The notes: generated by a model not told the origin, from the sequence alone. A DNA stretch of 64,000 bases from Clostridiales bacterium (GCA_015055725.1 SVHO01000001.1:1-64000), one strand, 5' to 3'; shown: positions 8,015 to 18,248, counted from the first letter of the stretch. Translations and numbers: made by a program.

Positions 8015-10183
8015 ATGGTTAAACTCATTGAAAAAGGCGTTTATTTTAAAGACGGCAAACTTATAAGGGCAAAGACCCCTGACCTAACTGCAAAAAAAGG
8101 CACAATGGCTTATAAAATTTTGTCCGCACACAACCACTCTGGTGATGACAAGAAATTAAACATCAAGTTTGACGAAATAACTTCGCACGATATAACTTAC
8201 GTTGGGATTATCCAAACGGCAAAGGCAAGCGGATTAGAAAAATTCCCTATTCCGTACACTCTAACCAACTGCCATAACTCTCTTTGCGCGGTTGGTGGAA
8301 CTATAAATGAAGACGACCACGTTTTCGGCTTATCTGCAACTAAAAAGTATGGCGGTGCGTTCGTGCCACCACACCTTGCGGTTATTCACCAATATATGCG
8401 TGAAATGCGCGCTTATTGCGGTTCAATGATTTTGGGTTCTGACTCGCATACAAGATACGGCGCACTCGGCACTATGGCTGTTGGCGAAGGCGGACCTGAA
8501 CTCGTTAAGCAACTCTTGGGCAGGACTTACGATTTAGATATGCCTGAAATCGTTGCCGTTAACTTAAAAGGTAGATTAAGAAAGGGTGTTGGCCCGCACG
8601 ACGTTGCGCTTGCGCTCGTTAAAGCAACGTTTAAAAGCGGTTTCGTTAAAAACAGAGTTTTAGAATTCGTTGGAAACGGCATTAAAACCTTATCTATGGA
8701 TTTTAGAAACGGCATTGACGTTATGACGACTGAAACTACTTGCCTTTCTTCTATTTGGGTGACCGACCAAAAAACCCAAAAATATTATGAACAACACGGC
8801 AGGGTTGGTGCGTATAAAGAAATGAATCCCGAAAACGGCGCGTATTACGACCGCGGTATCGTTATCGACCTTTCTAAGATTGAGCCTATGATTGCTCTTC
8901 CTTTCCACCCGTCTAACGCGTATACTATTAAAGACTTTTTGTCACGCCCGTATGAACTTTTAAAACAAGCAGAAGAAGCTGGTGCAAAACTTTTGCCACA
9001 AGGCAAGGGCGAGTTTAAACTAACCGATAAAATTAAAGACGGCAAGGTTTACGTTGAACAAGGCGTTATCGCTGGTTGCGCTGGTGGTATGTATGAAAAT
9101 ATTGCCGAGGCATCTGAAATTTTGGGTGAGACGCCTATTAACAATAACGACTTTACGCTTGACGTTTATCCTTCAAGTCAGCCCGTTTATAAGGGGCTAG
9201 TTGACGGCGGATACGTTGGCAAACTAATGCAAAACGGCGCGGTTATTAAAACTGCGTTCTGTGGACCTTGTTTTGGTGCGGGTGACGTTCCACAAAATAA
9301 CGGACTTTCTATTCGCCACACTACTAGAAACTTTGAAAGCCGTGAAGGAAGTAAGCCTGCAAACGGGCAACTTTCTGCCGTTGCGCTTATGGATGCAAGA
9401 AGTATTGCTGCAACCGCTAAAAACGGCGGGGCGATAACTTCTGCTATGGAGTTAGAATATTCAAACAAAATCAAAAAATATCGTTTTGACACAAAGATTT
9501 ATAGGGCAAGGGTATTTAACGCAGTTGGCAACGCTAACGACAAAGAAAATTTGGTTTACGGACCGAATATTGCGGACTGGCCCAAAATGGAAGGGTTAAA
9601 AGACAATCTTTTGTTAAAAGTCGTTTCGGTGCTTAACGACCCCGTGACAACGACTGACGAACTTATTCCTTCGGGAGAAACGTCGTCATATCGCTCAAAC
9701 CCCTTAAAACTTGCTGAATTTGCACTTTCAAGAAAAGATCCTGAATACGTTGGAAGGGCAAAAGCCGTGCGCGACGGTGGTTTCCCCTTAGAACTTGGCT
9801 TTGACCAAAGCAAAACTTCTTACGGAAGCGTGGTTTGTTCTATTAAACCTGGTGACGGCTCTGCTCGTGAACAAGCGGCGTCTTGCCAAAGAGTTTTGGG
9901 CGGTGTTGCAAACGTTGCTAAAGAATATGCAACAAAGCGTTATAGAAGCAACCTTATTAACTGGGGTATGTTGCCGTTTTTAAGTGATAATAACGATTTT
10001 AACGTAGGTGATTATATTTACGTTGAAAACGTTAAAGACGGCGTGTTATCAGGCGCGAAAGAAGTTAAGGCAAAAGTTATCGGCAAAAATAGCAGAGATA
10101 TAACTCTTAAAATAGATGCGCTTACTGATGCGGAAAAACAAATTATCGTTAAAGGTTGCTTGATAAACTATTATAAAGGTTAA
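8015..10183 (+). CDS. Aconitase-family hydratase
   Basis: GSDSHTRYGALGTMAVGEGG, IAGCAGGMYEN, CGPCFGAGD Fe-S/aconitase motifs. Confidence 0.88.
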   Translation: MVKLIEKGVYFKDGKLIRAKTPDLTAKKGTMAYKILSAHNHSGDDKKLNIKFDEITSHDITYVGIIQTAKASGLEKFPIPYTLTNCHNSLCAVGGTINEDDHVFGLSATKKYGGAFVPPHLAVIHQYMREMRAYCGSMILGSDSHTRYGALGTMAVGEGGPELVKQLLGRTYDLDMPEIVAVNLKGRLRKGVGPHDVALALVKATFKSGFVKNRVLEFVGNGIKTLSMDFRNGIDVMTTETTCLSSIWVTDQKTQKYYEQHGRVGAYKEMNPENGAYYDRGIVIDLSKIEPMIALPFHPSNAYTIKDFLSRPYELLKQAEEAGAKLLPQGKGEFKLTDKIKDGKVYVEQGVIAGCAGGMYENIAEASEILGETPINNNDFTLDVYPSSQPVYKGLVDGGYVGKLMQNGAVIKTAFCGPCFGAGDVPQNNGLSIRHTTRNFESREGSKPANGQLSAVALMDARSIAATAKNGGAITSAMELEYSNKIKKYRFDTKIYRARVFNAVGNANDKENLVYGPNIADWPKMEGLKDNLLLKVVSVLNDPVTTTDELIPSGETSSYRSNPLKLAEFALSRKDPEYVGRAKAVRDGGFPLELGFDQSKTSYGSVVCSIKPGDGSAREQAASCQRVLGGVANVAKEYATKRYRSNLINWGMLPFLSDNNDFNVGDYIYVENVKDGVLSGAKEVKAKVIGKNSRDITLKIDALTDAEKQIIVKGCLINYYKG

Positions 10184-10199
10184 TACAAAAAATAAATGG

Positions 10200-10225
10200 A
10201 AAAGACCCAAACGGGTCTTTTTCGT
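10200..10225 (+). terminator. Rho-independent terminator
   Basis: AAAGACCC AAAC GGGTCTTTTT. Confidence 0.85.
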
Positions 10226-10284
10226 CTTTTTTATACTAATAAAGCATAAAATATTTATATTCAATAATATTTAGGAGGTGCTTT

Positions 10285-10545
10285 ATGGGTTTTATAGACG
10301 ATATTTCTAATTGTTTTTCACCAGAAGAATTGCCAAGAGAACCTTGTTTTCGCGCCGTGTTATTTGGGGACGGAGCGGGGTATTTTGAAAACGTTAGGGC
10401 AATTAAATATTACACTCCCGAAGAAATAGGTTTGTGTTTAAAAAAAGGCGGTTTAATCGTTAGGGGCGCAAATCTTTACGTTAAAAAATATTGCGCGGGA
10501 GACGTTGTTGTGTGTGGAAAAATAAGTGCGATAGAGAGAGTGTAG
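10285..10545 (+). CDS. yqfC: Sporulation protein YqfC (YabP family)
   Basis: YabP-like small protein immediately upstream of yqfD; RBS taggaggtg. Confidence 0.8.
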   Translation: MGFIDDISNCFSPEELPREPCFRAVLFGDGAGYFENVRAIKYYTPEEIGLCLKKGGLIVRGANLYVKKYCAGDVVVCGKISAIERV

Positions 10546-10547
10546 CC

Positions 10548-11447
10548 TTGATTAAAAGCGTTTTTATCGTCAAAGGGCGCAATCTTGACGGATTTATAAA
10601 TTTGTTAAGAAATCGCAAAATAGCCGTATACGACGTTAAAAAAGTGTCTAACGATAAATTAATACTAGCCGTAAACTTTAAGGATTATCGAAAATTTTTT
10701 GCAATCGGCAAAGAATTGTGCTATAATATAAAAAAAGTACGCGATAAAGGCAAAGGATACCCCTTTCTTGCATTATATCGCTCGCTTGGAATTTTAATCG
10801 GCGCGATTATTATTTGCTTTTGCGCTTATACTTGTAGCGATTATATTTTTGACTTTAAGTTTACAGGTAGCGGAAGCGTTTATTATAGACAAATAGGGGA
10901 ATATTTAAACGAAAAAGGGATAAAGAAACTTTCGCGGTTTTCGTCGCTTAACCTTGAAAAACTTGAAGATGAAATTTTTGCCGATAACCCCAATCTCTCG
11001 TTTGTTAGTTGCTTAAAAGTTGGCAACCGTTTGGTTATAGACAGCGCGCTTTCACAAGATAGGGTGGATAAGGTCAAAGGGGACGTTTATAAAATCCTTT
11101 CGGACGTTGACGGTGTGATTGAAAGCCTTAAAGTTTACCGAGGTACAGCCGTGGTTAGCGTTGGCGATAGCGTTCGCGCGGGGGATTTGCTCGTCGACGG
11201 GTACGTGATTATTAAAGACGTTCAAGTTAAAACCAACGTTCTTGCATGTATAAGTTTATCTTGCTTTTATGAATACGTTTACGTTAGCGAGAGAAACGAT
11301 TGCGAAGAAAAGGCGATTTTACTTGCTGAACAGCAGTTAGGCGATAAAACAATCACGCAAAATACCGTTATTAAAAATCCGATTAGCGATAACCAATTCG
11401 AATATATAGTTAAATTAACTTATAAACACGTTTTGCGCGTGGGATAA
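10548..11447 (+). CDS. yqfD: Sporulation protein YqfD (TTG start preferred over track start)
   Basis: N-terminal KGRNLDGFINLLRNRKIAVYDV, one TM, AYRSVGDSVRAGDLLVDG-like core (VYRGTAVVSVGDSVRAGDLLVDG); synteny yqfC-yqfD-PgpH. Confidence 0.88.
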   Translation: MIKSVFIVKGRNLDGFINLLRNRKIAVYDVKKVSNDKLILAVNFKDYRKFFAIGKELCYNIKKVRDKGKGYPFLALYRSLGILIGAIIICFCAYTCSDYIFDFKFTGSGSVYYRQIGEYLNEKGIKKLSRFSSLNLEKLEDEIFADNPNLSFVSCLKVGNRLVIDSALSQDRVDKVKGDVYKILSDVDGVIESLKVYRGTAVVSVGDSVRAGDLLVDGYVIIKDVQVKTNVLACISLSCFYEYVYVSERNDCEEKAILLAEQQLGDKTITQNTVIKNPISDNQFEYIVKLTYKHVLRVG

Positions 11448-11473
11448 AAGACAAAGAAAAAAGGAAAAGTCTT

Positions 11474-12922
11474 ATGAAGAAAACAAAATCACAAAAGATA
11501 GTGCCGTGGCTTAGTAAAGACGTGGTGCTAGTTGCGTTAACTTACGCCATCAACATCATTATTATAGGCGCGTTGTTTTTACTTGCCGTACATTTAACCG
11601 ACGGTATTGACGTGTATTTTAAAAACGTAAGTACGCCCATACACTTTTTCATACTGCTAATCTTAGTTGTGGCGGTTATGATTTTTTACTTCGCGTTTGA
11701 AGATAAAAACTTTTTAAGAAGCCCTGCAAATTCCGAAATGCTATTTTTGATAATAGAGCTTTCTTTGATTATTTGTTTTGCAACTGGCGAATACGTAAAT
11801 ATTTATTTGCGCCCGTTATCGCTTGCTGCTGTTTTAACCTTGTTTTTAACCAATAGGCGCACGGCTATTTTTATGAACTTTATCTTTTGCATTTTGGTGT
11901 TCTTGTTCGATGCGTTTATCGGCACTAAATTTACGATAGATAACTACCCCGCGCTTATAATGGGTTTCTCATCAGGAATAATTGCAACCGTGTGTTTAGA
12001 TAACGTTTATTCAAGGCTAAAACTTTTAATGATGAGCGTTATAATTTCCGTTCCTAACCTTATTTGTATAGCGATGGTTATAATAGAACATGGCACGGAA
12101 GACTTGGGTGGAACGATTGCTTCTTCTGCATTTTCAGGGCCACTTGCCGTTGCTTCTTTCTTGATTTTATTGCCCGTTTTCGAATCGCTGTTTAAGAAAG
12201 TTTCGTGTTTTAAGTTTAGCGAACTAACCGACCACAAATCAAAACTTATAAAGAAAATGATTCAACAAGCACCGGGAACTTTTAATCACTCGATAGTGGT
12301 TTCAAACATAGCGGAAGCGTGCGCCTCGGCTATCGGTGAAGACGCTTTGCTTGCAAGAACGTGTGCTTATTATCACGATATAGGTAAACTTCGCCGTCCT
12401 GAGTTCTTTAAGGAAAATCAAGCCGACCAGTTTAACCCGCATGACGATTTAACCCCCGAACTTTCAGCAAACATTATTAAATCTCACACGCAAGACGGTT
12501 ATAATTTAGTTATCAAAAACAGATTGCCAAAAGTTATTGCGGAAGTGTGTGTTGAGCACCACGGAACTTTGCCCATACTTTATTTTTACGGGAAAGCGCA
12601 AAAGTTTACCGATGGTGAAGTTGATATAGCGCAATATTGCTATCCAGGGCCTAAACCAAAAACGAAAATCGCCGCAATTATAATGATTGCCGACGGGTGT
12701 GAAGCAGTTGCGAGAACGCTTACCGACCGTTCGCGTGAGAACGTTAAAAAAGTGGTTAGAAAAATCGTTAACGAACGTATGGAATTAGGTCAGTTTGAAG
12801 ACTGTGAAATCACGCTTAAAGAACTTAATATTATCGTCCACACGGTAGTAAACAATTTAACGGGTATTTATCACAGCCGTGTAGAATATCCTAAAGTTAA
12901 TCTTGACGGAATAGAGTTATAA
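11474..12922 (+). CDS. 7TM-HD family phosphohydrolase (PgpH/YqfF-like) lacking the usual large N-terminal extracellular domain
   Basis: Seven hydrophobic segments, then APGTFNHSIVVSNIAEACASAIG...YYHDIGKLRRPEFF HD domain. Confidence 0.9.
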   Translation: MKKTKSQKIVPWLSKDVVLVALTYAINIIIIGALFLLAVHLTDGIDVYFKNVSTPIHFFILLILVVAVMIFYFAFEDKNFLRSPANSEMLFLIIELSLIICFATGEYVNIYLRPLSLAAVLTLFLTNRRTAIFMNFIFCILVFLFDAFIGTKFTIDNYPALIMGFSSGIIATVCLDNVYSRLKLLMMSVIISVPNLICIAMVIIEHGTEDLGGTIASSAFSGPLAVASFLILLPVFESLFKKVSCFKFSELTDHKSKLIKKMIQQAPGTFNHSIVVSNIAEACASAIGEDALLARTCAYYHDIGKLRRPEFFKENQADQFNPHDDLTPELSANIIKSHTQDGYNLVIKNRLPKVIAEVCVEHHGTLPILYFYGKAQKFTDGEVDIAQYCYPGPKPKTKIAAIIMIADGCEAVARTLTDRSRENVKKVVRKIVNERMELGQFEDCEITLKELNIIVHTVVNNLTGIYHSRVEYPKVNLDGIEL

Positions 12923-12937
12923 CAAAGGAATAAAAGA

Positions 12938-13408
12938 ATGGGAAAACTTAAAATCGAGTGTTTTGACAAAAAGGTTAAACTTAGAAAAATCGCCAAAGCA
13001 GTTTATAAAACGCTTGGGCAAAAAGCATATTTTAAGGCAGAATTAGTTTTTCAAGACGGTGAGGGCATAACCGCGCTTAACCGCAACACGCGTGGCGTTG
13101 ATAGTGTCACAGACGTTTTGTCTTATCCAAGTTTAGAGGGTATAAGGGGTAAAATTTTGAGCCCAGAAGATTGCCCCACGGAACTTGAAGGCAAATATAT
13201 TTTCCTTGGTTCAATCGTTCTTTGCGAAGAAAAAATTCGCTCTCAAGCGCAAGAATATGGGCATAGCGAAGAAGAAGAGAGAGAATATTTGATAACGCAC
13301 GGGTTGTTGCATTTGTTCGGCTATGACCACTTAAACGACGCAGATAAAAAAGAAATGCGTGATTTAGAAAAACAAATAAGGTTTATTCTTCGCGGAGTTA
13401 AAGAGTAG
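12938..13408 (+). CDS. ybeY: Endoribonuclease YbeY
   Basis: HGLLHLFGYDH metal-binding motif; located before era. Confidence 0.96.
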   Translation: MGKLKIECFDKKVKLRKIAKAVYKTLGQKAYFKAELVFQDGEGITALNRNTRGVDSVTDVLSYPSLEGIRGKILSPEDCPTELEGKYIFLGSIVLCEEKIRSQAQEYGHSEEEEREYLITHGLLHLFGYDHLNDADKKEMRDLEKQIRFILRGVKE

Positions 13409-13409
13409 T

Positions 13410-14294
13410 ATGAAGAGTGGATTTGTTGCCGTTGTTGGCAGGGCAAACGCGGGCAAAAGTACGCTTATTAACGTTATGGTTGGTGAAAAGGTTGCAATAG
13501 TTTCGCCAAAGCCACAAACCACGCGCGATAGAATTTTGGGAGTTTTAACGACGAGCGATTATCAAATTGCCTTTATTGATACGCCTGGTATTTATAAGGC
13601 GGATAATTTGCTTAACTCGGTTATGCAAAAAACCACGGCGGATAGTTGCGCCGACGTTGATTGTATTCTCTTCGTTTTAGACGCGCACGAGGGTATAAGC
13701 GAAACGGACGTTAATCTCTTAAATAAATACGTTAAGCAAAACGTTCCTGTTGTAGTTGCCCTAACAAAGATAGATATAATGCCTGAAAGTTTACTTATTT
13801 CAGAACTTAAAACACTTTCGGAACTTCAAGTTGAAATAGTTCCCGTATCGGCAAGAAAGGGCAAAAACATCAAAGAACTTATAAAAGTTTTGCTAGAAAA
13901 ATTGCCCCAAGGCGATAAAATTTTCGAACAAGATATCGTGTCCGATAGGTCGGAAAAGTTTATGCTTGCCGAGATTATGCGTGAAAAAATACTTCTTAAA
14001 TTCGATAAAGAAATTCCGCACGGCGTCGCAATTATAATAAATAAATTTGCGCTTATGGACGGCGGAAATATGTATGAAGTTAATCTCGACGTTGTTTGTG
14101 AAAAACCCAACCACAAAGCCATTTTAATCGGCAAAGGCGGAAAGGCTATTCGTGAAGTTTCCACTTTCGCCCGTCAAGATATGGAAAAGTTTTTAGGTAA
14201 AAAAGTTTTTTTAACCACATACGTAAAAATTAAAGAAGACTGGCGGAATAGTGCTCAATTAATGAAAGAATACGGCTACGAAAACGGCTTATAA
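13410..14294 (+). CDS. era: GTPase Era
   Basis: GRANAGKSTLINVMVGEKVAIVSPKPQTTR; C-terminal KH domain (GKGGKAIREV). Confidence 0.97.
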   Translation: MKSGFVAVVGRANAGKSTLINVMVGEKVAIVSPKPQTTRDRILGVLTTSDYQIAFIDTPGIYKADNLLNSVMQKTTADSCADVDCILFVLDAHEGISETDVNLLNKYVKQNVPVVVALTKIDIMPESLLISELKTLSELQVEIVPVSARKGKNIKELIKVLLEKLPQGDKIFEQDIVSDRSEKFMLAEIMREKILLKFDKEIPHGVAIIINKFALMDGGNMYEVNLDVVCEKPNHKAILIGKGGKAIREVSTFARQDMEKFLGKKVFLTTYVKIKEDWRNSAQLMKEYGYENGL

Positions 14295-14402
14295 ACTGCG
14301 CAATCCTGCGTTTCTGCTTTGCGTTTTGACTTCGATAACCAGGCGGTTAATCTCACCCAAAACGCGTCGCGAGCCTTGGCTTGCTCGTTTCTAAACGGTT
14401 TA
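14282..14402 (+). repeat. Dispersed structured repeat, copy E5 (overlaps era stop codon)
   Basis: CGGCTTATAAAC...GTTTCTAAACGG arms; GCAATCC/GGCTTGC helix; GCGTTTTG/CAAAACGC hairpin. Confidence 0.85.
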
Positions 14403-14448
14403 AGAAAAAAGCAAGAATAAAACTATATTTTTTACGCATACTTCGTGT

Positions 14449-14583
14449 ATGAGTAAAGGAAAATCTAAAAAATTAAAACAATTGGAAGAAGATGCGATTA
14501 TTATGTCGGCGTGGAGAGTTTTTAATCAAACGGGAAACGTTGCGCATTATTTGCTATATAAAAGGTTAACTGAAAAGGATTAA
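14449..14583 (+). CDS. YqzL-like small protein (44 aa), absent from the ORF track
   Basis: MSKGKSKKLKQLEEDAIIMSAWRVFNQTGNVAHYLLYKRLTEKD; W-x-VF-x-x-TGN...YLL-x-K pattern and era-yqzL-recO position as in Bacillus. Confidence 0.8.
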   Translation: MSKGKSKKLKQLEEDAIIMSAWRVFNQTGNVAHYLLYKRLTEKD

Positions 14584-14585
14584 CT

Positions 14586-15305
14586 ATGGAAGAAAAAATG
14601 AGCGGAATCGTTTTAGGCGGAGTTTCCTTCGGTGAAAACGATAAAATACTTAATTTGTTCACTCTCGAAAAGGGTGTTCTTTCCGCTAAAATAAAAGGTG
14701 TTAAAAAGGCGGGGGCAAAGTTGAAATTTGCATCTCAGCCTTTTTGTTTTGCCGAATTTATCTTTACTAAGCGTGGTGAAAATCGCACGGTTATTAACGC
14801 AAGTTTAATAGATAGCTTTTATCCGCTTAGAGAAGACCTTGTGAAATATTTTTGTGCGGGGTCGGTGGTGGAATTCGTTAAACGCTTTTATCGAGAAGCC
14901 ATAGTTTCAGCAGATACTTTTTTACTAACCGTCGACGCCTTAAAAACTATTGCTTATGAAGACGGCAAGGCAAAAAGCACGCTCGTGCAGTTTTTGGTTT
15001 CTGCGTTAAAGGTTGCGGGTTTTGCATTAAATCTTTCGGGTTGCGCAAAATGTGTGGGCGATATTGAAGGAAGGGTATATTTTGACTACCGTTCGGGTGC
15101 GTTTTTGTGCGAAAGTTGTTTTGACGGCACGGGCAGAGAAATAAGTTTTTTAACTTTTTCCGCTCTTCAAAAAGCAGAAAACGGCAATTTAGAAGAAGAT
15201 GACCCTGGGACTGTTAAAGCCCTTAAATTGTTAGAGTATTACATAGAATATCGCACGGATGAAAAGTTAAATTCGTTAAAAGAAATGCTCAAAATCATAG
15301 GGTAA
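14586..15305 (+). CDS. recO: DNA repair protein RecO
   Basis: N-terminal OB fold (GIVLGGVSFGENDKILNLFTLEKGVLSAKIKGVKK) and Zn motif CAKC..CESC. Confidence 0.93.
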   Translation: MEEKMSGIVLGGVSFGENDKILNLFTLEKGVLSAKIKGVKKAGAKLKFASQPFCFAEFIFTKRGENRTVINASLIDSFYPLREDLVKYFCAGSVVEFVKRFYREAIVSADTFLLTVDALKTIAYEDGKAKSTLVQFLVSALKVAGFALNLSGCAKCVGDIEGRVYFDYRSGAFLCESCFDGTGREISFLTFSALQKAENGNLEEDDPGTVKALKLLEYYIEYRTDEKLNSLKEMLKIIG

Positions 15306-15461
15306 AATAAGTATATAGCAAAATCAGTATAAAAGGTATAATGCAAAAACTATAAGATATCGGTTGAAATATTTTTTTATTTATAGTAAAATAAATAAGG
15401 CTCTTTATTTAGGGCGTTTTAAAAGGAAAAAATCTAAACTTTATTTGGAGGAAAATCAATA

Positions 15462-18092
15462 ATGAAGTACGTTTACTTGTTTAGTGAAGGCAACGGCAAG
15501 ATGAGAGAGCTTCTTGGTGGTAAAGGTGCAAACCTTGCGGAAATGACTAAAATCGGTCTTCCCGTTCCCCAAGGCTTTACCATTAGCACCGAAGCTTGCA
15601 CAAGATATTATGAAGACGGAAAGCAAATCGGTGACGATATCATGGCTGAAATCATGGAGAATATCGTTAAAATGGAAGAAATTACGGGTAAAAAATTCGG
15701 CGACCTTGAAAACCCGTTATTAGTATCAGTTCGTTCAGGCGCAAGAGCATCAATGCCTGGTATGATGGATACGATACTTAACCTTGGTTTAAACGAACAA
15801 GTTGTTGAAGTTATGGCTGAAAAGTCTGGCAACGCAAGATGGGCTTACGACTGCTACAGAAGATTTATTCAAATGTATTCTGACGTAGTTATGGAAGTTG
15901 GTAAAAAATACTTTGAACAACTTATTGATAAAATGAAAGAAGAAAAGGGCGTTAAGCTTGACGTTGAACTTTCTGCTGACGACCTTAAAGAACTTGCAAA
16001 TCAATTCAAAGCTGAATACAAATCAAAACTTGGAACTGATTTCCCAACCGACCCCAAGGAACAACTTATCGGTGCGGTTAAAGCCGTTTTCCGTTCTTGG
16101 GACAACCCCCGTGCAAACGTTTATCGCCGTGATAACGATATTCCTTATAGCTGGGGTACTGCCGTTAACGTTCAAGCAATGGCTTTCGGTAATATGGGTG
16201 ACGATTGCGGTACTGGTGTTGCGTTTACGCGTGACCCTGCAACCGGTGAAAAGAAACTTATGGGTGAATTCTTAACCAACGCACAAGGTGAAGACGTTGT
16301 TGCTGGTGTTCGCACGCCAATGCCTATCGCTCAAATGGCTGAAAAATTCCCTGAAGCGTTCGCTCAATTTGAAAAGGTTTGCCAAATCCTTGAAGACCAC
16401 TATAGAGATATGCAAGATATGGAATTTACCGTTGAACACGGAAAACTCTATATGCTTCAAACGAGAAACGGTAAGCGTACTGCTGCCGCTGCTCTCAAAA
16501 TCGCTTGCGACTTAGTTGACGAAGGTATGATTGATGAAAAGCAAGCAGTTCTTATGATTGACCCAAGAAACCTTGACACTCTTTTGCACCCGCAATTCGA
16601 TGCTAAGGCATTGAAGTCTGCTGAGCCTATGGCTCGCGCGCTCGGCGCATCACCTGGTGCTGCTTGTGGTAAAATCGTTTTCACCGCTGAAGATGCAAAG
16701 ACTTGGAAAGAAAGAAACGAAAAAGTTATTCTCGTTCGTTTGGAAACTTCGCCTGAAGACATTGAAGGTATGAAAGCTTCTCAAGGTATCTTAACCGCAC
16801 GTGGTGGTATGACTTCTCACGCTGCCGTTGTTGCTCGTGGTATGGGTACTTGTTGTGTTTCTGGTTGCTCTGCAATCACCGATTTTGATGAAGACAACAA
16901 AACGTTCGTTCTTTCAGGCAAAACCTATAAGGAAGGCGACGTAATTTCTATCGACGGTTCAACCGGTAATATTTACGACGGAGAAATCCCCACCGTTGAC
17001 GCAACTATTTCAGGCGACTTCGGCAGAATTATGGCTTGGGCTGATAAATATAGAGTTCTTGGCGTTCGCACTAACGCAGACACTCCTAAGGATGCTTCAA
17101 AAGCACGTGAACTCGGCGCAGAAGGTATCGGCCTTTGCCGTACTGAACACATGTTCTTCGAAGGCAACAGAATTGATGCTTTCCGTGAAATGATTTGTTC
17201 TGACACGGTTGAAGCAAGGGAAAAAGCACTTGATAAAATTCTTCCCATGCAACAAGGCGACTTTGAAAAACTTTATGAAGCACTTGAAGGAAACCCTGTG
17301 ACAATCCGTTTCCTTGACCCACCGCTTCACGAATTCGTTCCTACTTCGGAATACGATATCGAACAACTTGCTAAAGCTCAAAATAAGACAACCGCTCAAA
17401 TCAAAGCGATTATCTCAAGCTTGCACGAAGCAAACCCAATGATGGGTCACCGTGGTTGCCGTCTTACCGTGACGTATCCTGAAATTGCAAAAATGCAAAC
17501 TAAGGCTGTTATCCGTGCGGCTATCAACGTTCAAAACAGACACCCCGATTGGAAAGTAGTTCCAGAAATTATGATTCCACTTGTTGGCGAAGTTAAAGAA
17601 CTTAAATACGTTAAAGAAATAGTCGTTGCAACTGCAAACGCTGAAATTGCAAACGCAAAATCAGACCTTAAGTATGAAGTTGGAACGATGATTGAAATTC
17701 CAAGAGCTTGCATCACCGCTGATGAAATCGCTAAAGAAGCAGAATTCTTCTGCTTTGGTACTAACGACTTAACTCAAATGACTTACGGCTTTAGCCGTGA
17801 CGACGCAGGCAAATTCCTTAACGCTTATTACGACACTAAGATTTTTGAAAACGACCCGTTCGCAAAAATCGACCAAAACGGTGTTGGTAAGTTGATGGAT
17901 ATGGCTGTTAAGTTTGGTCGTAGCGTTCGCGAAAACATGCACTGCGGTATTTGTGGTGAACACGGTGGTGACCCCTCATCAATCGAATTCTGCCACAAGA
18001 TTGGTCTTTCTTACGTTTCATGCTCACCTTTCCGCGTACCTATTGCAAGGCTCGCAGCAGCACAAGCACAACTTAAAAACCCAAGAAACTAA
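15462..18092 (+). CDS. ppdK: Pyruvate, phosphate dikinase
   Basis: GGKGANLAEM, TARGGMTSHAAVVARGMG, IMIPLVGEVKELK, FGTNDLTQMTYGFSRDD. Confidence 0.98.
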   Translation: MKYVYLFSEGNGKMRELLGGKGANLAEMTKIGLPVPQGFTISTEACTRYYEDGKQIGDDIMAEIMENIVKMEEITGKKFGDLENPLLVSVRSGARASMPGMMDTILNLGLNEQVVEVMAEKSGNARWAYDCYRRFIQMYSDVVMEVGKKYFEQLIDKMKEEKGVKLDVELSADDLKELANQFKAEYKSKLGTDFPTDPKEQLIGAVKAVFRSWDNPRANVYRRDNDIPYSWGTAVNVQAMAFGNMGDDCGTGVAFTRDPATGEKKLMGEFLTNAQGEDVVAGVRTPMPIAQMAEKFPEAFAQFEKVCQILEDHYRDMQDMEFTVEHGKLYMLQTRNGKRTAAAALKIACDLVDEGMIDEKQAVLMIDPRNLDTLLHPQFDAKALKSAEPMARALGASPGAACGKIVFTAEDAKTWKERNEKVILVRLETSPEDIEGMKASQGILTARGGMTSHAAVVARGMGTCCVSGCSAITDFDEDNKTFVLSGKTYKEGDVISIDGSTGNIYDGEIPTVDATISGDFGRIMAWADKYRVLGVRTNADTPKDASKARELGAEGIGLCRTEHMFFEGNRIDAFREMICSDTVEAREKALDKILPMQQGDFEKLYEALEGNPVTIRFLDPPLHEFVPTSEYDIEQLAKAQNKTTAQIKAIISSLHEANPMMGHRGCRLTVTYPEIAKMQTKAVIRAAINVQNRHPDWKVVPEIMIPLVGEVKELKYVKEIVVATANAEIANAKSDLKYEVGTMIEIPRACITADEIAKEAEFFCFGTNDLTQMTYGFSRDDAGKFLNAYYDTKIFENDPFAKIDQNGVGKLMDMAVKFGRSVRENMHCGICGEHGGDPSSIEFCHKIGLSYVSCSPFRVPIARLAAAQAQLKNPRN

Positions 18093-18103
18093 TAGAAAAG
18101 TTT

Positions 18104-18146
18104 TAATAAAAAGCCGATGGCGTTCGCCATCGGCTTTTTGTGTTGT
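18104..18146 (+). terminator. ppdK terminator; left copy of a perfect 43-bp direct repeat
   Basis: TAATAAAAAGCCGATGGCGTTCGCCATCGGCTTTTTGTGTTGT. Confidence 0.92.
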
Positions 18147-18194
18147 TATATTTAAGACGAAAAAGCATAATAAAGTATTCTTAAAATGCTAACT

Positions 18195-18210
18195 ATCCCA
18201 AATTTAGGAC
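18195..18210. promoter_or_regulatory. Operator-like site ATCCCAAATTTAGGAC upstream of DnaB-like ATPase
   Basis: Shares ATCCCAAATTTRGGA with the palindrome at 21010-21025. Confidence 0.4.
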
Positions 18211-18248
18211 ATCAAACTTTGTATTATAAAACAAAAAAGGAGAAATTT

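Noticed and set aside
15608-17963. Many antisense and alternate-frame ORFs over ppdK (and similar ones across the window)
   Set aside because: They shadow a strongly conserved CDS, have no RBS or family signature, and reflect codon bias.
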